Assembly: GCF_020382885.2 (NCBI RefSeq)
Contig: NC_058502.1
Span: forward strand, 11,125,950 to 11,189,949
Length of the DNA: 64,000 nucleotides
Reading direction: 5' to 3'
DNA from: Scatophagus argus
Lineage: Eukaryota; Chordata; Actinopteri; Scatophagidae
The notes under the pieces were generated by a model. The model made no database searches, was not told where the DNA came from, and saw only the letters and a list, made by a program, of their open reading frames with translations. The position numbers and the translations under genes were made by a program. Numbering within the stretch: position 1 is the stretch's first letter; each line of letters starts with the position of its first letter. Below, one piece after another: positions 49,071-61,319 of the stretch.

Positions 49071-52000
49071 TATGCACACACAAACATACACGAATACAAA
49101 CTATGTTTCCTTGGAACAGTAGCGCGGTAGCGGGGAGTGTGCTGTGACATTGTGATTGCAGCCAATCGCAGCTGATGATTTGCACCCCACCTCCTGTGTC
49201 GTGTTCTCACTGGCAGGCATTGGCTGACATGTCAGATTTTTATTGCCTTGGTGAAGCCAATCAGAGAGCAAAGTGGGTAGTTGTAAAAGAAGGGCTGGGT
49301 GTAGGATAGTAATTACTTTACAAGTTCATTTGAGAAGAGAGATCTGCTTTTGGATCATTTTCAAGCTGTGCACAGCTGTTTCATTGACAAACCTTTCTTG
49401 CTTTGCTTTGAGTGAACTTAAAAAACTGTGTGTGAAGAAAACTGGTAAATGTAATATTTCTACAAATCCCAATTAATAAATAAAACAGCTAACGCTGTAA
49501 AGGTCTGTAAACACACTGATAAAATGAAGTATCGCTAAATACACTGTAGATTAATGCTGATGACGCACTGTTTTAATTTTCTGCTGTTTATTACCATGTA
49601 ATTCTTTAGATAACAAGTTGTCCACAACCTCTCAAACATGCAATAAAAGTTCATGACTGGCAGGATCCAACCTATGCTGACTGCCGTCCAGATGAAACTG
49701 GTTGCCAACCAGACAAGCTCAGAGCACAGATTGACGAGCTGAGGAGGTAAACTGTGCGTCCTTGAACCAGGGGAAAGACAAACAGGTGTTAACAGCCCCC
49801 ATAGAAGGCGGGTTCATTTATCTCATCCTGTTCTGTCAAGTTTAGTCAGACTGACTCACAAACACAAAAGTGACCCCAAAACCCTGACCCCAGCTTTTAA
49901 ACTAAAATGGTTCAGGGGTCAACATGACACACATTTCATGTGAACAATCATGAAATGTGAGGCAGGAGACTCTGTCGTGTGGCTTCATTTCATCAAACTG
50001 ATCTTGGATTGGTTCAACCAGAGTATTTTTTCTTCTGTAAAATATTCTGTGTCAGAATTATAGCATTTCACTGAGGAGCGCACAATGTCTGTTTGCTAAT
50101 TTTCACCTAGTTCAATTTGACTGCATGTTTTACATCTTTAAACATGTCAGTGTGAATGATGGGTTAAAATCAAGGGACTTCCAAACCCTCCATTATACCT
50201 GCTGAACATCCACTGATTGAGCTCGATTCAGTTGTTAAATGATTAGGTGAAGAATTGAAACAAACTGGACTGCACCCCCCCACACGCCCCTCTGCAGCAA
50301 AACAAAGGTCATCGGACCTTTATCATTTGACACTTCATCTCCTGAGAGGCCCGACAGCTCTGTGGATGAAGGACTTGAACTTTAAACTTTACCTTTATCT
50401 TTAACTTTTTAACTTCATGTGTCCTCAGTGGGTTTCATAAATCCAACCCTTTACGCTGACCCGTTGAACTCATACTAGAGTTGCAGCAACAGCTTTCGTA
50501 TTAGAATGTTTCTCAAAGATCTGCTCTTTTTAAATATACATTCCTTAGAGCTTTTTGCCCCTATTTGCTAAGAGGCAAAAGGAGGACAGAAAACTGATGA
50601 CATGAAGCAAAGGTCCTGGGATGGATTCGAATCTGAACCACTGCCTTGCATTACATCATATTTGTCATTGTCATTGAACATGCATCAGCACATCAGAAAT
50701 CACCGCCTGAAATGCGACGAACACAAAAAAATCATTTTATTTACATGCACCATGCGTTCACACTCAGCATGCAAATGCATTGCATGACCTATCAGATGGA
50801 CAGGATGGTGGTAGTTGCATTCACACCATTTGGCCAAACACATGAAGCTCATGAAGTGAGCTGTCAGCTACCCTCATGTTAATCAGTTTTGTGGTGGCTG
50901 TGAGATTAGAAGGAGAGAGAAGTGGGTGGTAATATTGAACAATAGTGCCACACTGTACAAATTTTCCTCATATCATGCAGGCCTCGTGGTCATAGTCTAG
51001 TGTAGTTTGATTTGCACAGACAAAGCATAAGGGGCCCTCACTGTAGTGTTATTACATCCCTGCTTATTCTATGCCAGGACTTAAATGTACACACATCAGT
51101 TGCCATGACTGTTTTCTCTCAGGTGAAGACACGCCTTACTCCTTACACCTTAACACGAGTCTGATAAGGAATTACAATAGAAAAAAAAGTTAAAAAAAAT
51201 CTAACAATTTTTAGCTTCCTTTTCAACAACTGTCCCTGGGTTTGGCTCTTTATGAGTTTTATTCCTGATAATGAAAATTTTTTAAACAAAGTAGATCTAA
51301 TAATTACCTTACGTGTTGGGAGAGTAGTGGTTTCCCACAAACTTTAGTTAACTTTAATTTTAATTGAAAGAGTTTGCTGAAGTTACGCTTGCAGTATTGT
51401 CTGAATTATTTTCTCCATTAGCTCGCATTAAATTGAAAATCTATTTAGGAACTAATATAGTCGCCGGCATACATTCATGTGATTCATGCTGACACGACAA
51501 AACTCTGATAGCTGTTATCTTCCAACATAACCAGAACAATCTTGCCAGAGTTGGAAAAATCTCTTTCCCTGATCAGTCATTAACTAATGTTTGGTAGCAA
51601 ACCACACAAACTTAAAAAGAAGTCAGTCTCTCTCTTTTTCAGAAAGCATTCACATGTGCACATGTAACAGTTGTGCTGTGTGAGCGTTTGTATCCTGGCC
51701 AGGCCAAGATAAATAGAGCTGTATCATCCAGAGACTATCACTCTGCTCTCCTTTGGCATCAGGCACTGCATTAACACTCACTCTAGTTAAATCTAGTTCA
51801 CACCTGCTACATTTAACTTAACTGTTTGACCTCTGACCTCCTTGTCGCTGTAGAAACCTGCTGGGTCCCAGTTCATTCTACCTGCCGCCTAAGAGCGTTT
51901 CAGGCACATATAGAGTGTTTTAAAGAAAGAAAAAAAAGACAGTATGCATCAGTATCAGTATGCATAGTGACAAAATCAGCTTCTGGCTGTGGAAAACAGT

Positions 52001-53484
52001 GGAAAAAGATTTGGACACCTATGTGTCAGTTTAATTGGAGGTCGTATTCCAAAGGAGCCTTTTGATTAATGCGCTTGGGCAGGCCAATAAGCTCGGCTCA
52101 ACCTTTCAACCATTTATTTATTTATTACCTTTAGCTACCTGTTACAGCTACTCAACTATTTAAGCTGTTTACTTTTAGCCAGTTATTTCAACAGTTTACA
52201 TTTTACCCACATTTTAAATAGCACAACTCTTTTAGATACGTAACTATCAAGCTTTTTGGTTCATTAATCCTTCCATTCCATTCATCCTTTAATGAACTAA
52301 TTCTGCTTCTCTGCATGCCTGATGACTAGTTTTCTTGCAATGTGGAACTGTTTATATGGGGTAGGCTGTCCCAGAAGAGTTCTGAGTTTGAATAGCCTTT
52401 GGAATAAAATGCCTCTTTAAAAAAATTACTAAAATGTTGGTACATGTGGCCCCTCAACAGCTTTTATATCACGCTCCGCAGGCAGCTCCTTCTACTGCAG
52501 GTTTGATTTGATTCTGCTGGCCCGGGGAAGAAGACTGGGTCAGCGTGCTACTAAACTTAGTGGCATTTGTTTTTATGTTCACACAGCTGTTTCTAATTTT
52601 CACCCATTCCTCTTAACAACACACACATTAAACTACTCCATAATGTGCGCGATGCCCTGATATACTATGTGTGACCTGCAGTTCAGAAAGCAACTCAGTA
52701 CCACAACTGTTTTTATTTTCCCTTTTTTTTAACGCTGATTAGTCTCATCGTGCTGTCTCTCACATCATGAGTTCTTGTTACTGCCTGGAATAAAACTGAA
52801 TTAAAGCTGCATCTACCAAGGGCCTGGAAAAGTTCTGGAGCCGCACAGACCTGCAGGCCTGCTGTAGTTTTATGAATACAAAAGGGAATGTAGTGCACAG
52901 GATCTCAAAATTCTCATTTCTTGCTTTTCTGGTCAAATCTGCTTCAAATGAGGCCTAAAGCATTATGGAAGAGCGGCATTTTATTCACTGCTGAGATCTA
53001 GTTAAAATTCTCCTCAATACCAACCCAAAACCACCTGAAATTAGAGCCAGATGTGTGAGAGAGAGAGACAGAGAGATGGAGAGAAAGGGTTTGTCTCTCG
53101 GCTCTGTTTATAAAAAGATTTGTTTACCGCTCGTTGTCTGCAGTGCTTGTATACCATATGAATACCATATGAAAAGGTACAGAGTCAGTGTCTGTATGTG
53201 GCTCACAGTCCCATTGTTTCCCCAGGTGTACGTGCATGCACATACAGTGTGTTTGTGTGTGTCTACCTGCATCACCTATGCAGACCCTGGTTTTCTGAAA
53301 AAGCACAGGCACAGTGAATCAACTGAAAGGCCATGTGATATCTCAGAGACACATCTTTGTTATTTGATCTTCTCTCAGGAAATGGCTCGATATTTTCTCT
53401 AGATGCAAAGGCCTCAGGCTGGGACTCGATGGTAAAGCGCATCCAGACGACAGGTGACTGTCTGCTTTAAACTTAATTATTGGC

Positions 53485-53790
53485 AGTGTTGGAAAGTAAC
53501 TTTACACAGTACTGCACTGCGGATGTTAAATACTTATATTTTCTTTTTGATGCTTTTTAAAAGTTATGCTTGATTACATTTCTGTGGGAATTTTTTTATT
53601 TTTTGCTCCACAATATTTTTTTTGACCTCTTAAATTGATGAGTTGGGTGATTAGTTTATAAAATATGAAGCATTTTGAAAGAATAAACAACCCAGCACAG
53701 CATGAAGTGGAGCCCCATCTCAACCCCCTTACATTAAAACCAGCTTACACCTTAATGCAGCAACAATAATAATCCAGTAATCTAATAATA
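53485..53790 (+). repeat. Dispersed fish repeat, same family as 43195
   Basis: GTGTTGGAAAGTAACTTTAC, ACAGTACTGCACTGC and TTGATGCTTTTTAAAAGTTA are followed by CAGCTTACACCTTAATGCAG and CAACAATAATAATCC. This is the usual order of this teleost element, here as one nearly continuous copy. Confidence 0.55.
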
Positions 53791-54039
53791 ATCTGCCTTG
53801 GATCATTTTGAATGATCCTGAATCGAGAACTTTTACACAGGGGATTTCTACATTGTGTTGTCTTTTCTTTGGTACTTCTTCCTTGAAATAACAACACACA
53901 AAATAGATTTGCCCAAGTATTTCCATAAAATAAATAAAAATAGAAACAAAGTAAAATAGAAACATTAAATACAATATCAGTAATACTTCAAGTATAATGT
54001 TCAAACCCTAACTAAATGTACCTAGTTTCCTATGATACC

Positions 54040-54190
54040 GGGAAAAACAGCAAATTCTTGCACTTGAGAACCTGAAACCATCAAATGTTCAGTATTTTTT
54101 TGCTTGAAAAAATTACATATTAACCCATTAAAAAAAGTCACAGATTAATTTTCTTTAAATCAACTAATAGACTAATTATTGCAGCTCCAC
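54040..54190 (+). repeat. 3' part of the 24478-type repeat
   Basis: GCACTTGAGAACCTGAAACC and TCAACTAATAGACTAATTAT then TGCAGCTCCAC match the 3' half and terminus of the family at 24478. It lies 250 bp after the 53485 repeat. Confidence 0.5.
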
Positions 54191-54644
54191 ATGCTTTATA
54201 TCCATACTGTATGTCATTCTTTAGGTTTCTTTATAATCATTAATAAACACTTTTTATTCTTTTTTGTTCTTTCACCACTATTGAACAAGGTCACGTTGCT
54301 CAGAACACGATGTAAACAGGAGTAATCACATCATTTCACAGCTGACAACAACTACATTTTTCTCCGTCCCTCTGTCCATAGGTTGTCCCAACCTGGCCGA
54401 GTTCCAGCAGACAGAGCTGTCCCACCGGGGTGAGGGGGGTAAGGAGAACCCCCGATTTAAGGCGTGCCTGCTCCCACACAACAACCATCACACCCATTGA
54501 GCAGAGCTGTCAAAGCAAGGCTGATGACTATAAACACAGTCAAACATCTTGTTGTACACAAGGGGTTAACAAGCAGTTTCCACGTGCTGAAATGCCCTCC
54601 CAACATCCACACCCCCTCGAAATGGACTGTCCCATGGATTCACA

Positions 54645-54648
<4 letters not shown>

Positions 54649-54685
<37 letters not shown>
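54649..54685. repeat. GT microsatellite at the mat1a promoter
   Basis: (GT)18 run ending 33 bp upstream of the TATA box, preceded by the CRE-like TGACGTG at 54645. Confidence 0.95.
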
Positions 54686-54687
<2 letters not shown>

Positions 54688-54717
54688 TGAGCACGCGCGT
54701 GTGTGTTCTCTTAGCCA

Positions 54718-54724
54718 TATATAT
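54718..54724 (+). promoter_or_regulatory. mat1a: TATA box of mat1a
   Basis: TATATAT in the context AGCCATATATATTGGCC, about 215 bp before the mat1a ATG. A start of transcription near 54750 would give a 5' UTR of about 190 nt lying wholly in the first coding exon. A TATA promoter fits a strongly tissue-restricted (liver) gene. Confidence 0.55.
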
Positions 54725-54936
54725 TGGCCCATGTGGACTCAGACGTGGAGTTTTGTAGACTCTGTACTGGCTGAAGGGCTGTTGGCCTGCCTTTCTTTAT
54801 TTCTCTCTTAAAGAGAACCAGCGGGACTATACAGCAGCATTCAGATTTCTCTGGACTGCTTGTGGGTGGGAACCAAGGAACCTTTTATCCCCTGAGAGTA
54901 CCAAGTCTCGCTGAAGTACCTGGCCCTGTAGAAAAA

Positions 54937-57900
54937 ATGAGCGATCTGCTGAATGATGGCTCTTTCATGTTCACGTCGGAGTCCGTAGGAGAGGGACATC
55001 CAGGTGAGTCTTCAGTCAACTTTAGCCACCTGTGTGTCAAACTGGGACTTAGGGTCACACTCAAAATGAAGTGCATTAACGTGTTTACTGTAAGCTATTT
55101 CACAGCTTATCAAACCTCTTTACACTGGAGTGTTATTCATAATAAACACTATACTAGTTGGCCTGTATGTCCAGAAAAAACCCCTCAGTGCTGTGCATTT
55201 ACTCTCCAAGTATGGTTGGTATTTCATTCACAGCAACATGTGTTTACTGCCCGTCACTCTCACTTATGGGCAGCAGGGCCTGTGTGTGTGTGTGTGTCTG
55301 TCTGTCCATCTATCTGTGTGTGTGACAGACTGGTGTAAGGTTGCACGATGAAGAAAAACTAACCCACAATTGAGAGAGCAGAGCGCCATGTGAGCTGCTT
55401 CTGGGATACAACAACAGGGACAATCATTCACATATCAGTCCAAAATGCATGCAAATTACAGCTACAGCTAAAGTCTTCGTCTTACAGCTTAAATTTAATT
55501 TGAGTGACCAAAAGAGATGGCTGTCAACTTGTTTAAACACACTATATTATATTATAATCACATGTAAGCCGAGTCTGGTGCATAACAAATGACGATATAG
55601 TAAAACACAGTTGTAATGATTTAAACTGATGATAGACCAGTTCTAAACTAGATGAAAGAATAAACTCACACTTTGTCCTGTTTTGTTAGCAGGTGCTACT
55701 AGGGCTAAAAAGCAAAGCGACCCAGTTGTCTTCACAGTGGGGGTGGGAGGACAGGGGTAGTCTATTTTTAAATAAAGTTTATTAGTGTTCCAATTATATT
55801 TATTATCATTATTAACCTTAAAATGTCTTCATAGCTGTATACAACTAGGGGATCTTAAAGTGAAGTGATCTCCAGATGTTCTGGACGCACCTGAGCGGAA
55901 TTTTTCTCATGTACAACTTAATGATAAAAGTTGAAACGTACTCTGCCCCCTGCTGTCTGTAGACCCCCACCCTTGTCAATGTTTGTAACCCTTTGACAAA
56001 CATGTAACCTTACAAAGTCCCCCGTGCTAAATCAATAATCAGTAAACACAGCAGAGTTGTACAGACAGTGACTTCTTGCAACATAACAACTGCCAGCTAT
56101 TATGTAAACAAGTGTTAGAAAGATTTCTTAAAAATCATTTCACTTTGCTTTTTAAAGAAAGGTTAAACATTTTTATAGATAGATACCATATCTCACTCCA
56201 AAGGTCATGGAAGACAATTTACATTCATAAGGAGGAAGAAACGTACAAAATTTGAAGGCCTTATTACCAATTAGAATAAATGAAGAGGAAAATAAACACA
56301 CATGATTATCATACTCTGAAAAGTTTTTATATGAATCATTTAAAATAGCTTGCAGTGTACCATCTTCCATTTTATATAATAGCAGTTAATTTCCCAGAAA
56401 ACCTGGACAACAGTAACAATAACTTTTTGTTCTTTTTGTTATAGTCATGCATATGCACGTGATGTCCTACACAAGATAAAACTGCCAGCTGAATTGCGTA
56501 CACGTCTTTGGTCTTATATTCATATTCTTCTTTCAAAACCCTTGATTTGAATTTCTGTCATTAGAATCCATGATAACATTCATAGGCCTGAGACTGCCCA
56601 TACACTGTTTATACATTAACAGAGACGATAACCAAGATTTGATAACATGTCTCGAGGTCTGTGTTGTTCCCACAGACCAGTCAAAGATGTGTAATTATAC
56701 ACCTTCCCAGTGTTGTGCTGAGCCAGTGCAAGCAGGTGTTGATGTTGTTTCTGATGAAACCTGAGTGTTGCATTGCTTCAGCAGGGAGACAGACAGAAAG
56801 AGATGAATGGAGTGGTTTGTGAGGCATTGTTCTGCTGCTGCTGCACTCAAATCCGACTGATCCAACCAAAATCCAGCACAAATATTCACGTGCAGCCTTT
56901 CAGAGAAATATCTGTAAACTTGGCCCCTCAAGCTAACACTGTCTATTGTCAATATCATGCAAAACCTACCGTTTTCTTCTGTTCTTCAAACACTGCCTCA
57001 AATATCACAAATAAACAAACATCACTGCAGTCATAAATTCTAATTTCACTTTTTCTGTTCTGCATCTGAACTCCTTTCTTAATGCTTCTCTGCAGACAAG
57101 ATTTGTGACCAGATCAGTGATGCTGTGCTGGACGCTCACCTGAAGGAGGACCCAGACGCCAAAGTGGCCTGTGGTTAGTACACTTGAATTCTGCATCAAT
57201 TTAACGTTGTGTATTGAAACACACACAGAGAGGCCCATTTTAGCATCACCTGCATCAGTGGCTTAAATAAGTCAATATATTATGGTAACTTGCTTTTTTT
57301 GTTTTTTTTTTTACATTCTCCTAAGGAAGTCAAAGGGCAACATGCGGTCAGTTTTTATCAACAAAGTGACCCACTGACCTGAGTTTTACCTGGAATTAAA
57401 TCACTGGCATTCTTGAGATTATTTATTGTATTTCAGTATTGACCTGTGAAAGTCACAAGATGAGCTCCTGTTAGCGTGAACCTTGTTGACTTGTTGATGA
57501 GCACAATCAGGTCCAGCATGTGGTTGCAGTAACTATTTCCATAAGGCCTTCGACTAAACGTAAATCTTAAGGATTGTGTGTGTGGTATTTTGTGGATTGT
57601 ATTGACAGAGACAGTGTGTAAGACTGGTATGGTGTTGCTCTGTGGAGAGATCACATCTCGAGCCAACGTGGACTACCAGAAGGTGGTGAGGGACACCATC
57701 AAACACATTGGTTACGACAACTCCGACAAAGGTGAGAGAGTAACACCGAAATCAGCAAAAGCAGAGGTAATACTCGCACCCTCTTGTCAGTTTTTCTCTT
57801 CACTTTCTCTCCCTGATTCGCTTTTCTCCTGTAGGTTTTGACTACAAGACATGTAATGTGTTGGTGGCTCTGGAGCAGCAGAGTCCGGACATTGCCCAGG

Positions 57901-60900
57901 GGGTCCACGTCGACAGAAAGGAGGAGGACATTGGAGCTGGAGACCAGGTAGGACTGTTGCAACAGGACAGTGTCCTTTGACTCATGTGTGCTTGGGGGTA
58001 GGTTGACAGCGACAAAAGTCAAATATCAGAGTTTGATGAAGTAATACACAGCTTAAAAACTGAGACATTTTGGTGGAATGGATGTTGGTGTTTTTGTGTT
58101 TATTTACAAAACCTCAGTAATGCAGATGATCATTAATGGAGCCATGCAACAAGCTCACATTTTACTGTTGTTTAAACTGCTTTATATTAGATTAGATTAG
58201 ATAAGATTCAACTTTATTGTCATTACACATGTACAGGTACAGGGCAACCAAATGCAGTTTAGCATCTAACCAGAAGTGCAAAAAGCCGCAAGTGCAGATA
58301 TAATAAATAAATTAACAGTATGTACATGGTATATTATGTCAATAATTTATATAGTTAGATAGATTTTCCAAGGGAAATTTATAATTAGTTTAGTCCAGCT
58401 TCCAACTTAGGGGTAGGTTTCTTAAATAGAGGGTTAGAGAGAAGGAAAAGCATCATTCTTAAATGTTATTTTCAGGGACTTTTTCTGTTATGTTTGCTTT
58501 TTGAAAGAAATGTTAATAATTTACCTCCAACTGTTATTTAAAGGAATCCATCGGAGAGGTTTAGATAAACTTAGGATAAACTTATCTAACTTTGCATTTG
58601 TATTTTATAAGATCATTAAATGTTTTTATGTCAAATCTTAATCTGCATAATAACTACTCAAAAGTGCAATATTTAATATTTTTATCTCTGATATGTAGTG
58701 TAGTAGACATATGCAGTAGCATAAAATGGAAGTAGAAGTGCCTCAGAATTGTCCTTATAAACAATGCTGCATTAAATGTTTTTAGTTACATTCCAACAAT
58801 GAAATTAATCTGTAATCCAATTTTGTTAGAAAAGATCCTATTAAATCTCTTCTTAAAACATAACTTTATTTACATACATAACTGTTTTTACTTGATTTCT
58901 TGATTTATCTGTTTGATAACCAGATTTTATTTTGCTTCTACTTCATGGTCTCTATGTCAATTTTAATGCCCTTTTAACCCCATATATTTACTCTTTGCTG
59001 CAATAGTTACGTAGGGTTCTCTTTTCATATATTGGGACATCGTTATGTCTCGTCTCTGAAGTCATATTAGTATTACTAGCTTGTGTTGAGTGACCATAGT
59101 TCAGTGCATATCAACATTTTGCCATCATCTACCCTTTTCAGCCAACATTACTGTGGCCTGATGATGAGCTGTGTCATTATACTGCACAGCTCAAATCTCT
59201 CTGTGCCCATTCTGACTCTTTCTGCTTTGCAGGGTCTGATGTTCGGCTATGCCACAGATGAGACAGAGGAGTGCATGCCGCTCACCATCGTCTTAGCCCA
59301 CAAACTCAACGCAAAGATGGCTGAACTCAGACGCAGCGGCACCATCGCCTGGCTGCGTCCTGACTCTAAAACACAGGTGATGTTTTGTATTTGTATTACA
59401 ATACAAGCAGAAACAACATCACATCAGAAATCTTTCTGTGAATTAGTTCATTGTTTGTACTCTGGATGTTTTCCAAGAGATTTATTTTGTTGCCAGCAGA
59501 CAAAAGCGGATCAACAGTGGCTACAGTATGCATTTAAGATTACGCCCTCCATGTAGAAGTACCGGTAATACACTTTTGACCGATTTGGAGAGCATTCGAT
59601 GCCAAAGTTGTCTAATGTCTTTGTGTTCCAGGTCAAATGTAGGTCGGTTCATCTTTATTGAGCTTTAGAATTATCGGACTGAGCACAATTATACACTAAA
59701 CAAAATAAGTCTTTCAATTGACACACTAAATCTAAAATTACCTTAAAAAAGCTTCATAAGCTGTTTCAGATACAAGTATTTTTTCTGTGTTGTTCAAGAT
59801 ACCAGGCCAAAATTTCACTCAGAGTTTTAGTTAAGGGTCTTCACAAGAAAACAGGTACAAGTCTCCTGAAACTGTACCTGTACCTAGTGACCCCAGTTTC
59901 CATCACTAGAGCTACAGCAGCATGAATGGGTAGATGAGAGGAAAAGAGATAGAAGTGCAGAGTCAGTATCTGTAATTCTTGACAGACCTTTTGCCTTCTG
60001 GTCTGTCCTGCAGGTGACAGTACATTATGAGCAGAAGGATGGAGCTGTGATCCCCAAGAGAGTCCACACCATCGTGATCTCTGTCCAGCATGATGACTGT
60101 ATTTCCCTGGAGGAACAGAAGAGGGTCCTCAAGGAGAAGGTAGAGCCTCATTAAAAAAAAAAGTGGGGCTCTGACTGATGTTTTTCTCAAGAAATTAAGT
60201 CATATATTTGTTGAAAATGTTGCATCAATTCTATCAGGTAATCAACACTGTGGTTCCTGCTAAATATTTGGACGACAAGACCATCTACCACCTCCAGCCT
60301 AGTGGCCGCTTTGTCATCGGAGGACCCCAGGTGACCATCACACACAAACTGCTATGTCACATAAAAAAAACTCCATTAAAATCACCTTAAACTTTCACTT
60401 TTTTTTATATTTTTTTGCCAAACAGGGTGATGCTGGTGTGACAGGCAGGAAGATCATTGTAGACACATACGGAGGTTGGGGAGCTCATGGTGGTGGAGCG
60501 TTCTCCGGCAAAGATTTCTCAAAGGTGGACCGCTCGGCTGCCTATGCAGCTCGCTGGGTGGCCAAGTCTCTGGTCAAAGCCAAACTGTGCAGGAGAGTCC
60601 TGGTTCAGGTAAGTGTACAGCTTAATTCACTCACACCCTCCAGAAATGCACAAAGGCTAAGGTTGTGTATTATTCGAAGCATAGACATGCTGTCAAGAAC
60701 ATTTCTGTCTATGTCTGTATGTGTTACAGGTATCTTATGCTATCGGAGTGGCCCAGCCTCTGTCCATCTCCTTGTTCACTTATGGTTCCTCCCAGAAAAC
60801 AGAGTCAGAGCTGCTCCACATTGTCAACAAGAACTTTGATCTGCGGCCAGGAGTTATTGTCAGGTAAATCTCAGCCCATGAAAGAAAGAATTGACATCAT

Positions 60901-61319
60901 AATTTGTAGTTGGTGTGCGGGATGTCCATGTCCCACAAGTGATAATCCTCTCTGACCAATGAGCGGTTCAGTGTTTTCACTCTACTGTATTTGCTCAGCT
61001 TTTGACCAAAGGTGATACCAAAAAAGGTACTATCCACAGCAATGAAAAACAAAAAAGAGCAAGCCAAGTTGAGCATAAGACTATTTACAGTACATTTCAG
61101 TTCAATTCAATTTATTTGTATAGCGTTGAATCGAATTTAAACATTGGTATTATCCTGTGATGTGTTTGCAGTCTGTTTTCACCTCTGATGTTGCATTTCT
61201 TCTGTATATTCTCCAGGGAACTGAACCTGAAGAGGCCGATCTACCAGCAGACAGCCTCTTATGGCCACTTTGGCCGATCAGAGTTTACCTGGGAGGTACC
61301 CAAAAAGCTCATCTACTAA
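54937..61319 (+). CDS. mat1a: S-adenosylmethionine synthase isoform type-1 (methionine adenosyltransferase 1A)
   Basis: Coding exons: 54937-55003, 57096-57173, 57609-57731, 57835-57947, 59233-59376, 60014-60139, 60238-60330, 60426-60608, 60730-60863, 61217-61319. They total 1164 nt (387 aa), in phase throughout. The enzyme makes S-adenosylmethionine from methionine and ATP in the cytosol. Visible motifs: [18 protein letters not shown] across the first intron, [15 protein letters not shown] (residues 123-137), [15 protein letters not shown], the phosphate-binding GGGAFSGKD (270-278) and C-terminus EVPKKLIY. The [14 protein letters not shown] segment (C52, C60) marks MAT1A rather than MAT2A, as does synteny with PRXL2A. 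The ATG has a strong context (AAAAAATGA); an upstream in-frame ATG at 54862 would add 25 residues unlike the family. The residue equivalent to human Cys121 is Gly112, as in MAT2A. Intron 1 (2.1 kb) and intron 4 (1.3 kb) are the longest. Confidence 0.96.
55004..57095 (+). other. Intron 1 of mat1a
   Basis: Starts with GTGAGT and ends TTCTCTGCAG. No coding sequence of its own is visible. GT runs lie near 55278-55323. Confidence 0.7.
58187..58345 (+). repeat. Dispersed fish repeat in mat1a intron 4
   Basis: AGATTAGATTAGATAAGATT, CAACTTTATTGTCATTACAC and AGTTTAGCATCTAACCAGAA then GTGCAAAAAGC are characteristic of a repeat common in teleosts, probably a retroelement 3' end. It starts with an ATTAG repeat. 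Confidence 0.55.
61085..61135 (+). repeat. Short dispersed repeat fragment
   Basis: TTCAGTTCAATTCAATTTAT followed by TTGTATAGCG is a short stretch found many times in fish genomes, usually at the end of a retroelement. It lies in the last mat1a intron. Confidence 0.5.

Larger units (their letters stand above)
47101..54640. other. Long spacer between selenoprotein U copy 2 and mat1a
   Basis: About 7.5 kb without a gene I can support. Weak exon-like stretches on the plus strand lie near 49617-49746, 53403-53452 and 54382-54438. The last two join in frame across GT-AG (for example WDSMVKRIQTTGCPNLAEFQ), but I recognise no family. Known content is otherwise dispersed repeats (47627-47880, 53485-53790, 54040-54190) and a CA run (49049-49070). 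In mammals DYDC1 and DYDC2 lie between MAT1A and PRXL2A; I see neither here. Confidence 0.5.

Noticed and set aside
48586-49185. A 199-codon open frame on the minus strand
   Set aside because: It runs through a CA microsatellite, has no family resemblance, no plausible splice partners and low-complexity content.
54862-54936. Upstream in-frame ATG of mat1a as the start
   Set aside because: It would add 25 residues unlike any MAT N-terminus I know; the ATG at 54937 has better context and gives the expected length.
54937-61319. The SAM synthase as mat2a
   Set aside because: Gly112 is MAT2A-like, but [11 protein letters not shown], the [13 protein letters not shown] segment and linkage to prxl2a all favour mat1a.
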